A DNA stretch of 64,000 nucleotides from Astrothelium macrocarpum. Taxonomy: Eukaryota; Ascomycota; Dothideomycetes; Trypetheliales; Trypetheliaceae. Each line of letters starts with the position of its first letter. The stretch's first letter is position 1. A program made the position numbers and the translations under genes. This document shows, one piece after another, positions 1 through 10,593 of the stretch. Below the pieces are notes generated by a model. The model did not search any database. It was not told where the DNA came from and saw only the letters and a program-made list of their open reading frames with translations. The DNA lies in assembly GCA_021030915.1 (NCBI GenBank), contig JAGEMR010000049.1, positions 62,001-126,000 of the forward strand. Direction: 5' to 3'.

Positions 1-334
1 CCTCTCCATCTCTTCGAGCAACAACTTCGCCTTCCGGGCTGTCTACGGCAACATGCAGACGGTTGGATCTAAGATGCCGCTTCGGGACACGAAAAGCAGA
101 AGGACAACCACGGTCGATCGAATCGGATGAGGCTCACGCTGCAAGGCTCACATAAGGTGCCTTTCGGTCCCTCCTCTGCGAAAGAGCCCTAGGACATTTC
201 CGGCGTGGGAAATTTCTGGCGAGCCTATAGACAGGTTGGAGTATGTCTCGAGTTGTTTCGGTGCTATTACTCGTAATCATAGTCCTTCCTCTCGCACCCG
301 AATTCGTCAGCCTTGTCCAGTTCCAAAGATCATC

Positions 335-1394
335 ATGAGCCAGCCTTCCACCATACCTCTGGAAGGTCTTTCGGATCTCGCAGACACATCTCCCACAGTA
401 GTGCGAAGCGAGCCAGCCAAACCAAATGGACCGCAAATTTCAGCGGTACCCCTGCCACACTCTATCGATGTTCCGGCTGGGTATCCTAAATTGGCGAGAA
501 TGATGGGATTAATACCAGAGACGGCTGTGTTCCGAAGATTCAGCTTTTTAAACAAGTTGAACCTTCTTTATATGCAGGCCGAACTGAAATATTTGGAAGA
601 GAAGCTTATAAAGTTGCAACAAAGAGACAACCGAAGTCTTGGAGACGAACAGCTGTATACACAAGATTTCTATTTTTTGAACAATCCGAGGAGAGGCAAT
701 AACGAACAGCTGAACCTAATAATGGATATTCGAGCGAAGCTGGAAAAGTACAGTACGTATCAATTCCTGTCTCCCTTTCGAAGTCATACCATGGTGACCT
801 AGAGCAGACACAGCGCTCATTCAGCAAGCCCAAATCCTTCCAATGAAACCTCCTAATAACTATGATCTTGACTTTCTTCAAAGGTATATCGCTTCCCCGG
901 ATATGGGCCCTTTCACTCTCGGAGGGTCTGATGCGGAGACCTGGGGAACGGTCCACAACCCCAAGGGGCATGAGCCAGATATTGTAACATTGCTACCTCG
1001 CAAAAAGGCAGACATGTTTACAAAGATACTCATAGAAAAAGGCACAATAAAGTTTTTTGATTACGGTCTCGATCGTTTTTTGAAGCCATCGCCGGTCCAT
1101 GGTCTTGTCGGCTATGAAGAGAGCACTCTATTTCGCCTAACATATTTAACGACGACGGCGTTGGCATCGCTTCTTCCTGTCGCTTCTATCGTCGCGCTCT
1201 ACTTTGTTTCGTCAATAAAAATGAGGCTGGGTCTTATCGCAATTTTCACTGTTTTGTTGTCTTGCTCTTTGGCTTTTTTTACTTCCGCCAAACGGACCGA
1301 TATTTTCGCTTCTACTGCAGCATTCTGTGCCGTGCAAGTCGTTTTTGTCCAGGTTGGCAGTGGTACTAATGGGGGTCAGTCTTTCAACAGTTGA
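335..1394 (+). CDS. DUF6594 membrane protein
   Basis: CDS join(335..752, 808..1394), 334 residues. This is the fungus-specific DUF6594 family of unknown function. The N-terminal half is soluble: GYPKLARMMG near residue 48, then a helical stretch with LLYMQAELKYLEEKL. The sequence DLDFLQRYIASPDMG follows the intron, and there are three hydrophobic segments near the C-terminus. The intron has donor GTACGT; acceptors ending at 804 or 807 both keep frame, and 807 gives the usual helix KYNTALIQQAQIL. The ATG at 335 was chosen because the open frame upstream of it has no ATG. Length and the hydrophobic tail match the family. A membrane location is inferred from the tail. The 308 bases after it show nothing convincing. 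Confidence 0.85.
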
Positions 1395-1702
1395 TCGACG
1401 AATTTCTTTGGGTAAGGGAGAAAGAAGTGGTGAACTCTTATCAAATAGGCGGGGACAGTTTCGGCAGGAAATATTACATTCTAAGATCCGTTAGCCCAGA
1501 AGAAAGGGAGATGTATATAGATTTGGTTCATTTCTGGACGGGAGTCAACCGGCGAGCTTACCTTTGGTATACACGATAATAGAACTCTGAACTTGTCAGG
1601 CTGGCGGTTGACTGCCTTGATCGAGCTAGCGGATAATTGCCCGGAGAAGACAATGCAAGAAATGCAGATTTCGGTTTACTTTTGTAAATAATAGATGGAG
1701 CG

Positions 1703-2361
1703 CTATGCATCTGCTTTATTTGTCGTGCCGCATGAGCCAGCATTGCCGGCTTGCCCAGTTTCTACATCAGCATCAGGAGGGGAGCTGGCGGAAGGAGGCG
1801 CGGATGTCGGACTTCTAATTGTTTTCGATGCACATCTTGAACAGTTTCCGCATGGAAAGTTGCACTTTGCATTGCGGCCCTGGGATTGCATTGCTATGGT
1901 GACAATATTGCCATAGCGAATCCCAAACTCACCTTGGACTCTGTCTGTACTTGGATCGGATTTAGGAAGTAGGGAGTTGAGTTGAGTACAATACCCACCA
2001 CCAAATTCCGCATCATACAAATCCGAAGTCCTCTAAACCCATTTATTAGTTTTTGCTTTATAATATCAAGTTATTCGCTTACGCAAGCCCGATTGATAAA
2101 ATCAATCTCTGTTCCGTTACAGAAGGTATGGATATCACAGCCCGAGCATTCTCCCGGAAGACTTTGTTGTTGTGCAGCGAGAATTTGCCCCGTGCAATAA
2201 ATATTCGTCGAATCAACTGAGTGACAATCGTCGAGCGGAAATTGCAAGTGGGGACTGGATTCTGATATGCCAGCAAGACATCCACTCATGTTGCACCTAG
2301 AACCTTGCGAGGTAATAGGCAATGCTGTAGTAAGGAGTAAAACATGATAGTATCTGTACAT
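1703..2361 (-). CDS. Candidate cysteine-rich secreted protein
   Basis: Proposed CDS complement(join(1703..2032, 2083..2361)), 202 residues. I do not recognise the family. The ATG at 2361 opens a classic signal peptide (MYRYYHVLLLTTALPITSQG), followed by a mature chain with about 14 cysteines, including CNMSGC, GECSGC and CNFPCGNCSRC. A 50-base intron with donor GTAAGC and acceptor TTTAG joins the two open frames in phase; reading through it gives a stop after ACVSE. A further GTGAGT donor near 1944 could remove 39 bases in frame. The C-terminal quarter is rich in Ser, Pro and Ala and is less convincing. Secretion is inferred from the signal peptide. An effector-like role is only a possibility. 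Confidence 0.5.
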
Positions 2362-3495
2362 ATCTGAAGCAGTAAGAAATTCTAAATTTTTAATAATTGA
2401 GTCTTCTGTTTTATCAAGGTTAAATAAGAGATATTCGATAAATTTGCGGGAAGCTCTGAAGAGATAAAAAATGCGCAATGCTTCAGATGGAAATGAAAGC
2501 CCATATATTGAACGCACTTCCACTCCGCCGCAGTCAGTCTAAAAGCGACTATCAGGAGATTATGCAGTTTACGAAGGTGACTAGGCAATAAACCGAGCAT
2601 ATTGCTGGTTCGATTGACCGTTTCTAATTTAATTCGGGATCCGCCTCCAAAAATGAGAAGCTAAGATCGTGACGAGATCGGTCAGATTTAAGGATCGTGA
2701 ACATAGATACGTTACTAGACTTCTAGTAGACGAGAGGATCTATGACCAAAAAGGAATCCCAAGGGAAGCGAAGAAGGATACAAAAGATCATCGTCTTCAT
2801 TTACCCAAACCACGGCAACTCTTGATCGCATTGCATCAGATATGGCACCATTCTCATGAATCTGTTCAGAACGTCATTGAGCCGCACCAATTATACCGTG
2901 CGGCCTTTGCAGGCCACGGCCGGGCGGCATGAATGCAAACTGAGGCTGAGAAGCGGCGTGCGCAAGAATCGCCGAGTCAATATCGAATACGCTTAAATGT
3001 CCTTTTCAATACGCGAGTGGACAATAGGATTTGCTACAGTTCGGACACGTAGATTTGCTCACTCAAGTTCCTGGGCAAACAATGGTCACCTCACGCGTGT
3101 ACATGATTAATCCGTAGATGGATAAGCTTGGCGCTTTTGAGGTTGAAAAGCAGTGATAGGAGGCGACTGGTGAATTTAATATAACAATGATCTCATAAGG
3201 AGATTTGATGAAGAAAAGGACGTGATGAGACGCAAGGTAGATACCTTAGAGGTGTGGAGAGATGGGTGAGATGTCCTCAGCGTGGTGATGTTTGCATCGA
3301 TCGGTGCAAACACGATTTTGCTCCGGTAGGCAGTAAACGACGCGAAAGCTTTCGGAGCTCCAGCTTCATCTTGACCTGCGCATTGACTCTCGCAACGACC
3401 GATTCAAAGAGATCCTTACCCGTTTCCCATTCTCATAGCTTTAGGAGGCTCCTGGTCGGTTGCAGAATTTCTTGACGAGGTAACAAAGCTTCACC
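2362..3495. other. Intergenic, no gene seen
   Basis: About 1.1 kb between the secreted-protein candidate and the proteasome gene. The open frames (2669-2932, 3254-3475) lack recognisable domains and plausible splicing. The last part is presumably the proteasome-gene promoter. Confidence 0.6.
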
Positions 3496-4508
3496 ATGGC
3501 TTCAGGGTATGACCGCGCCTTGTCGGGTAGGTTTCGAGATATTGAGAGCCGTTCGATCCTCTGGAAAGCTGATCGTTCTCCGTATAGTTTTTAGCCCAGA
3601 TGGACACGTCTTCCAGGTCGAGTATGCCCTCGAGGCAGTGAAGCGAGGTGCATAATGCTTACTCCTGGTAATCAAATCTCAAAGTTGACAGAAAATTAGG
3701 GACATGCGCCGTTGGTGTAAAAGGCAAAGATGTCGTCGTCCTAGGATGTGAAAAACGCTCTGCAATGAAGCTACAAGATACTCGCATTACGCCCTCCAAA
3801 ATCTCGCTCGTTGACTCTCACGTCTGCCTTGCATTCGCTGGACTGAACGCGGATGCACGGATATTGGTCGACAAGGCTAGATTAGAGGCACAAAGCCACC
3901 GTCTGACCGTAGAGGATCCTGTAACGATTGAATACATTACAAAATACGTGGCAGGTGTACAGCAAAGATATACCCAAAGCGGTGGTGTACGACCTTTTGG
4001 TATTAGCACATTGATCGTGGGGTTCGATCCGAACGACAAGGTGCCGCGATTATACCAAACAGAGCCTTCAGGAATCTACTCGGCATGGTGAGAAAGACCT
4101 TTATTAGGCTGTATAGCGCTGACTGCTTATCTAAATTCTAGGAAAGCAAACGCTATCGGACGATCGAGCAAGACGGTGCGGGAATTCCTGGAACGGAATC
4201 ACAAAGATGACATGGATAGGGAAGAGACGATCAAGCTCACGGTCAAATCGCTACTAGAAGTCGTACAGACAGGAGCCAAGAACATCGAAATTGCATTGAT
4301 GGCGCCAGGCAAAACGCTGGAGATGCTACCAGTGGAGGACATAGAAAAGTACGTTGAAAGCATCAATACCGAAAAGCAAGAAGAGCAACAGTCGAGGAGA
4401 GGACGAGGCGCAGGAACCACTCCGGGGACGGGGACCGCGGCCATCTTGACTCGTCCGACTGGTGATAGTGTTGGAGGTCAAGGAGCTGAGGGTGCGGCAG
4501 AGGAATAG
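3496..4508 (+). CDS. PRE6: 20S proteasome subunit alpha-4
   Basis: CDS join(3496..3526, 3588..3647, 3700..4087, 4142..4508), 281 residues. It encodes the alpha-4 subunit (yeast Pre6, human PSMA7) of the outer heptameric ring of the 20S core, which gates substrate entry. The alpha-type signature [17 protein letters not shown] with [13 protein letters not shown] spans residues 1-31. Further family blocks are [27 protein letters not shown] and [14 protein letters not shown]. All three introns have GT-AG ends and join in phase. The tail after [17 protein letters not shown] is about 30 residues longer than in yeast and rich in Gln, Arg, Gly and Thr, a common variable extension. Single-copy housekeeping gene, convergent with the CHY zinc-finger gene 190 bases away. 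Confidence 0.97.
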
Positions 4509-4697
4509 TTGTACGTGTTGCTTGGAGCATTGTACCGTGTCGTAGCAGCGAGCTTGTAAAATACATCACATGATACAGCGGTTCCTCAAACGTATGCTTG
4601 TGTAAATATGTCATGATGCTTCTAGTCCTGGTATACAACGCCTGACACTATGCATTTATCCGTCCGGTTCTTGCGCATTTTCAGCATACTTCACGTC

Positions 4698-5170
4698 TTA
4701 GCCTAGCTTGTCCGGTGCGTCCCTGACATCGAAAATGGACCGCTGAGCTTCTTGACGGACTCTCTCATCCTTGAACATTCTCGAATCTATTCTGGCATCC
4801 TCGCCTTCCACCTTTAGAGCCGGTTTGGGGGTGACGGCGTCAATGACAAAATGGTTATCGCAATGGGGACAATATTCGTCGCTGGCAACGCGTCAGAAAT
4901 AATCTGTATATTCGACGGACCAAGTCGCACCTTTCGTCAAATTCTTGTGCATCTTTGCGAAAGCATTTTTTGCACTTTTTGCACGCGAAGACCATCTCAT
5001 AGCGTTGTAATATTCGGTGGTCTTCTGATTCGTGGTGACATTGAGCACAGTCGAACCATTTTCGGCAGCAAGGCGAGTAGATAGACACTTGTGCATTGAG
5101 GACGTGTTTGCTAGATTTGTATGTCAATTGGTGACTAGCTGAGGTAGAGATAGACATTCACGCACCACAT
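4698..5170 (-). CDS. CHY zinc-finger protein (Hot13-like)
   Basis: CDS complement(join(4698..4881, 4931..5110, 5166..5170)), 122 residues. The first coding exon is only five bases (ATG TG); after a 55-base intron (GTGCGT...CTAG) it completes MCKHVLNAQ, the expected start of the family. The second intron is 49 bases (GTGCGA...CCAG). The zinc ligands include C2 and H4, CCRKWFDCAQCHHES, ACKKCKKCF and YCPHCDNHF, the CHY zinc-finger arrangement. Yeast Hot13, of the same family, acts in the mitochondrial intermembrane space on zinc binding and oxidation of small Tim proteins; that role here is inferred. The gene is divergent from the 5-phosphatase gene, with about 190 bases between start codons. 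Confidence 0.9.
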
Positions 5171-5358
5171 GGCCACTATTTGCGTGTTTCTCTATGCGTA
5201 TGACGGGCGAATGCGAATGGTGGCTCGCCTAAAAAGCATTCCTACATGTCAACTGACGAGGCTCAAGGTCCGGGGAAGCTCACAGCACAACAACTTGCCT
5301 CACCAAATTCGCTCTGCTCTCATTACTAGTCCAATGTCCTCCGCTAAACGTTCTCTCC

Positions 5359-8300
5359 ATGGAGAACACCGACGAGTCTTCGATCAAGACCGTCTCATCC
5401 CTTCGTTCCCAGTTTGAAGGTCTTCTTAACGCCCCAACTACCTCCAATTCTGGAACACCTCAGCTATCCAGAACAGCCTCACCCAGACCAGAGGAGTCAA
5501 AACCAAGGCCAACCGGCCAGTCGCTAGACCTACCAAGACCACATCTTGCAGATGGTGTCGCTGCTCCTCGTACTCCCATTGCACGGCGCTCGCCGGCATT
5601 CGCCTCGACCAAACCACGGCCTTCGTCCATGGGACCATTCACGCCTCAACAATCACCTCCGCTAGTTACAATTGAAAGCCCACATTCTCCAGCCAAATCT
5701 CCTCCACTAAGCCGAGCACAAGCGCCTTTGCTTACTCGACCGCTGACCTTTCAATCGACCTCTTCCACTCCCTCTGCTCTATCCTCAAGCAAATCAAGCT
5801 CTCCCAGACATAGCCCTCCGCACCACAAGACTAATACTTCAATTAAACACACAACCAGCGAATCGCCCTTTTCGCCTCCACTTGGGAATTCTGGCTCTTC
5901 TCAGGATCCAAGCAAGACTACCATTCTTTCCCCAGACCACCCACCCACTCCGAAACCCTCGCTTCCTTCACCCGCTCCACCACCAGTCAACAGAGCTGGA
6001 AAACCCAAAGTACCTGCGAAACCTTCTCTTGTTCCTAGCGCTGCAAATGGCACCTCATTAGCACCCGATGTGTCTACTCAGTCTCCCGAGGACAAGATTT
6101 CGCCATTCAGCACACCTCCGAGCAGCGCTGAACCCTCTCCGCAAGCAACACCTCCCCAAGAAATACCACCGCCGATCAACGAAAAGACAAAGCCGAAAAT
6201 CGGGGCTGTTCCTTCTGTCAGCAAAGGTTTCTTTGAGCCACCACCCGTTCATCATGAAGTCGCAAGGAAACGGAAAGAGTCGGTGGATGATGAAAAACGA
6301 CCTCCAGCTCGTGCACCTTTCATACCTGTCCAACGCCAAACGTCTTTTGCGCAAGAGGTGGAGAGGATACGGAACAGTGACTTACCAGAGGATCGGCCAG
6401 GACTTCCACCTCGTAGGGACTCTCGAGTGACAACCGGCATTGTCAATCCAGCACAATCGCAGGAGAAGGCCGGTCGCGCTTCAGTAGATGCGGGATCTCG
6501 ATCTGTATCGCATGCCCATGAACCCAGTCCTAAATTTGATCCTCCACCACGGAGAGCACAGTCAACTCTGAGCCGAAGCCCTATACGCCAGGATCGGACG
6601 AGTAGGACCAATGGGGTCTCGCCGTCTCCAGCCAAACTTACGATTGAACGGCAACGGCCGCCTACGAAGCAAAAGGAGGGACTTTCAGGACCAGAAGACT
6701 CGGATGACTACAATACGCCTGTGCAGCAAAATGAACCTTCGCTCAATGATTTTCCGGATTCTTCCCAGGCAAATCGAAGGCCCCCGTGGTTCAAGTATAG
6801 GCCTTGGGATATACCTACAAAGTACGACACGAAAACGTTGGCTGTTTGTGGTGAATATATATGCACTAGCGGCTACTATACGCGGGTTTGGAACGCTCGG
6901 ACGGGTCACGAGTTGATGACGTTCAATCATGGAGAGACGGTCAAGGTGACTGCCGTTGCATTCAAGCCCGCTGCGAATCCAGACGATGAAGGAAAACGAT
7001 TGTGGATTGGTACAAATGCTGGCGAGCTCCAAGAGCTTGATGTGCCTACGGAGAGCGTCGTACAGACCAAAACCAGCGCACACTCGCGAAAAGAGATTGT
7101 CAAAATCTACAGATATGCGTCGGAGATGTGGTCTCTGGATGAGGACGGGAACCTGCGAGTCTGGCCTCCGGACGAAGAAGGTTCGCCAAGTCTAGCCTAT
7201 AGCCATTACAGCTTTCAAGTACCAAAAGGGCATACCTTTTCCATGACTGCTGGAGGTCAGCTATGGATGGCAACTGGAAAAGAAATCCGGGTGTTTCAGC
7301 CCAGCGCAGACCCTGCTATAGAGTTTCGTCTCTTGCAGAAGCCGCTAGTGCAACAGAACGCGGGTGAGGTGACTTCGGGAGCTATGATTAGCAGTCAGCC
7401 CGATCGCGTTTACTTTGGCCACAACGACGGAAAGGTGACGGTTTACTCTACAAAAGACTTTGCCTTTTTAGGCATTTTCAACGTCAGCTTGTACAAGATC
7501 AACGTTCTGGTTGGTGTCGGAAATCATCTTTGGGCTGGTTACAAGACTGGAATGATTTATGTGTATGATACCACAGTACAACCCTGGAGAGTTATGAAGG
7601 ACTGGCACGCGCACGACCAGCCAGTCGCTAGCCTCATCCTGGATCCGACCAGCATCTGGAAATTGGATCGACTGCAGGTTGTGTCTCTAGGTACAGATAA
7701 TATGATCCGGTTATGGGACGGAATGCTCAAGGACGACTGGTTAGAAGCCCAAATGCAAGAGCATGATGCCGAATTTTGTGAATTTCGAGAGATTACAACT
7801 CGAGTTTTGACGTGGAATGCGGGCGCTGTGAAGCCCTCCGCTTTACGCCATGATGCGCATGATGACAACTTCTTCCGGGAATATGTGCAAGCGCATGATC
7901 CGCCAGACATTTTTGTGTTTGGGTTCCAGGAGCTTGTGGACTTGGAGGATAAGAAGGTCACAGCCAGTAAGAGATGTCTTTCCGCGACGGTCGAGCAATT
8001 CTAACCAAAGTAATAGAGAGCTTCTTCCGAAGTAAAAAGAAGGATTCGTCCGAGCAAGAGCACATGAGTCATCAATACCGCGCTTGGCGAGACTACCTAG
8101 ACCGATGTCTCCAAGAGCACATGCCACCTTCGGAGTCTTATACGCTGCTACACACAGCTAGCATGGTTGGTCTCTTTACAGCGGTCTTTGTGAGGACAAC
8201 TGAAAGAGACCGCATACGAGACGTAAAGGCGGCCGAAGTCAAGCGCGGTATGGGTGGTTTGCATGGCAACAAGGTAAGCTTGCACGCGTGGCTAGCGTTG

Positions 8301-9140
8301 CGCACGAAGAAATTAATCGCGGTCAGGGTGCACTCATTATGCGATTCGTCCTCGACGACAGCTCCATCTGCTTCATCAACTGCCATCTTGCAGCCGGCCA
8401 ATCCGCAACGGTGCATCGCAACAACGATATTGCCGCCATCCTCGAGACCATGGCGCTGCCTACGCAAATGGACGAAGAGAGGTGTTCGGACCTTTTTGTC
8501 GGCGGCGGCGACGGTTCCATGATCTTGGATCACGAGATTTGTATTCTCAACGGCGACCTGAACTACCGCATCGACTCAATGACACGTGACACGGTGGTAC
8601 GGGCTGTCAAGGAGCAAAACCTTAGCAAGCTTCTTGATCGCGATCAGTTACTACTCTCGCGCAAGAAGAACCCAGGATTTCGGTTGCGAGCCTTTAATGA
8701 GAATCCGATTGGTTTCGCACCTACATATAAATACGATGTTGGTACTGACAATTACGACTCAAGCGAGAAGAAACGATCCCCAGCATGGTGTGACCGTTTG
8801 CTGTACCGTGGAGTCGGGCGTATCAAACAGGTTGAGTACCGGAGACACGAAGTTCGCGTTAGCGATCATCGGCCCGTCAGCGGCTACTTTAAGCTACGCG
8901 TCAAGACAATCGACGCGTCGAGGCAGGTCATTGTGCGGGAAGGGCTTGAGGCTGAATTCGAGACGGTCAAAGATCGAGTTGCCCATGAAGCAAAGTAAGT
9001 GGGGAGGTTTTTTTAGTTCATTTCCTACACGGGGCAGAGGCACGCGACATTGAAAGCTAACGCACAAGCTAAGACTCGACTACCTGATCAATGTGCTGGG
9101 TCTCACGACCAAAGAAGCCAGCCAAGCACTAAAAGGCTAG
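5359..9140 (+). CDS. WD40 plus inositol polyphosphate 5-phosphatase fusion
   Basis: CDS join(5359..7966, 8017..8273, 8327..8994, 9074..9140), 1,199 residues. Residues 1-470 are low-complexity and rich in Pro and Ser, presumably disordered. About 474-800 is a beta-propeller-like WD region (VWNARTG, MIRLWDGML). About 815-1150 is an IPPc phosphatase domain with TWNAGA, FQELVDLEDKK, INCHLAAGQ, NGDLNYRID, PAWCDRLLYRG and VSDHRPVSGYF. The catalytic Asn, Asp and His motifs are intact, so it should remove the 5-phosphate of phosphoinositides or inositol phosphates. The last exon adds LDYLINVLGLTTKEAS, a conserved C-terminal helix. The N-terminal WD plus IPPc order resembles plant FRA3-type 5PTases rather than yeast Inp51-54, which carry a Sac1 domain or no propeller. 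All introns join in phase. Confidence 0.92.
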
Positions 9141-9438
9141 GGGGATCGGGAACAAGCCTCGCTTATCTACGGATCCACTTAGAGAGCGTGAACTTTAAAG
9201 CTTTCTCTCGGCACGATGCGGTGATGGGATTTCATTTGAAGGCGTCGTTCACCATGTCATCAATCGCTGTTTCTGGGGTGGCCGCCCCTGTGACGTCACA
9301 AACGCGTCGTGGATTTGCACGCCTGAATGGAAAAAAGCTGCAGCAATGTAGACATCAGTTGCAGACTGCCATTATTTTTATACCCCAGCAATCCTCGTTG
9401 ATCCTTTCGGATCTTCACGCGTGTCTCGTGCTCATTTG

Positions 9439-10289
9439 ATGGCAGTGAGATTGAAGACGGTGAGAGTGGGATTGACCAGAGCTGCACCACCCCGCGTCAG
9501 ACCCGCATCTATACACCAGAATAAACTCCACATTATACCATTTACAACTTCGACGGGCTCAATGGCTATGCATCAGAGGACAGGTGATGGGACGGAGGGG
9601 ATTGACGAGTGGAAGAAACGGGCACCTTATCGAGTGCATGAACCGAATGAACATTTCAATGTCCGATATGAAGCAAGTTGCCACTGCGGAAAAGTGAAAT
9701 ATCAATTGAGCAGAGAAGAGCCTCTGGATTCGAAACTGTGCCACTGCACCACTTGCCAAACCCAGCATGGTATGTCATGACAGCTTGTCCAACTCTCATC
9801 CCTTCCGTGTGGTCCGGTCCCCAATTGTGAGTTCAGCTCAATGCCCAAACTAACGATTTCATTCACAATATAGCCGCACCTTTCCAATGGGCTGCCATCT
9901 TTCACAAAGATGACATCAACTTCACCCATGGCCACCATGATCTCGAGTGGTATGACCCTACCTCCAAGTCTACAGAACATCGCCTCCCCTGCAAAGTCCG
10001 TTGCGCCCATTGCCATAGCCCTATCATGGACGAAGGTCGCAACATGATCCTCCTCTTCCCTTCGCTCATCCACCTCAAGGGCGAAAAGGACCGACTCCAT
10101 TTCAAACCACGATTACACATGTTTTACGGTCAACGCGTGATGGATATTCCGGATGGACTACCAAAGTGGACGGGGTTAAATCAAGAGAGTGAGCCGATAG
10201 AGGACAGTCCACCGGAATTGGTGAGGGAGTATGAAAGGAAGAAAGAGAAGGAGAGGGAGGAAAGATTTAAGAAGGGGGAGAACAAGTAG
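9439..10289 (+). CDS. GFA/CENP-V-fold zinc protein
   Basis: CDS join(9439..9769, 9874..10289), 248 residues. The domain is GFA (glutathione-dependent formaldehyde-activating enzyme fold, DUF636), with zinc ligands in CHCGKVKYQL, LCHCTTCQTQH and RCAHCHSPIMDEGRN, all present. The 104-base intron (GTATGT...ATAG) joins in phase. The exact substrate of fungal members is generally unknown. The ATG at 9439 gives an Arg-rich, acid-free leader of 41 residues (MAVRLKTVRVGLTRAA...) that looks like a mitochondrial presequence; the ATG at 9562 would give a cytosolic form starting MAMHQRTGDG. I list the longer form, but the start is not certain. The C-terminus is a charged Lys/Glu helix. Convergent with the MET12-type gene. 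Confidence 0.88.
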
Positions 10290-10593
10290 CAAGTCGACCG
10301 ATGCATGGTTTGGCGATTAGGTCTCGTGGACGAGGGACTGCCTTTTCCTGGACTGCATCATTGCATGGTGTATATATTAATTTGGCGAAGAGTCTACTTC
10401 GCAAAATGCGCGTATTTCGTCATCAGTACAAGGCATGACACTTGAGCGATCCTCAATCATATCGGCCGAAGCTTTCCCATGAGCACAGCCGTTGAGTCAA
10501 AACGCCAGCAAATGCATGCCTAATGCATGCTGCTCTATTTCCCAGAACGCTCAGTTCAACCCAAGCCTCAACGCCACGGAATTGCGTCCTCTT
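10290..10593. other. Convergent intergenic spacer
   Basis: 304 bases between two convergent stop codons. It should hold both 3' UTRs and polyadenylation sites; no gene seen. Confidence 0.6.

Noticed and set aside
1391..1579. Possible extension of the DUF6594 gene
   Set aside because: The family normally ends after the third hydrophobic segment, where the upstream frame stops; the extra frame has no match.
2669..2932. Plus-strand 87-codon frame
   Set aside because: No ATG-supported domain, no conserved pattern, composition like noncoding sequence.
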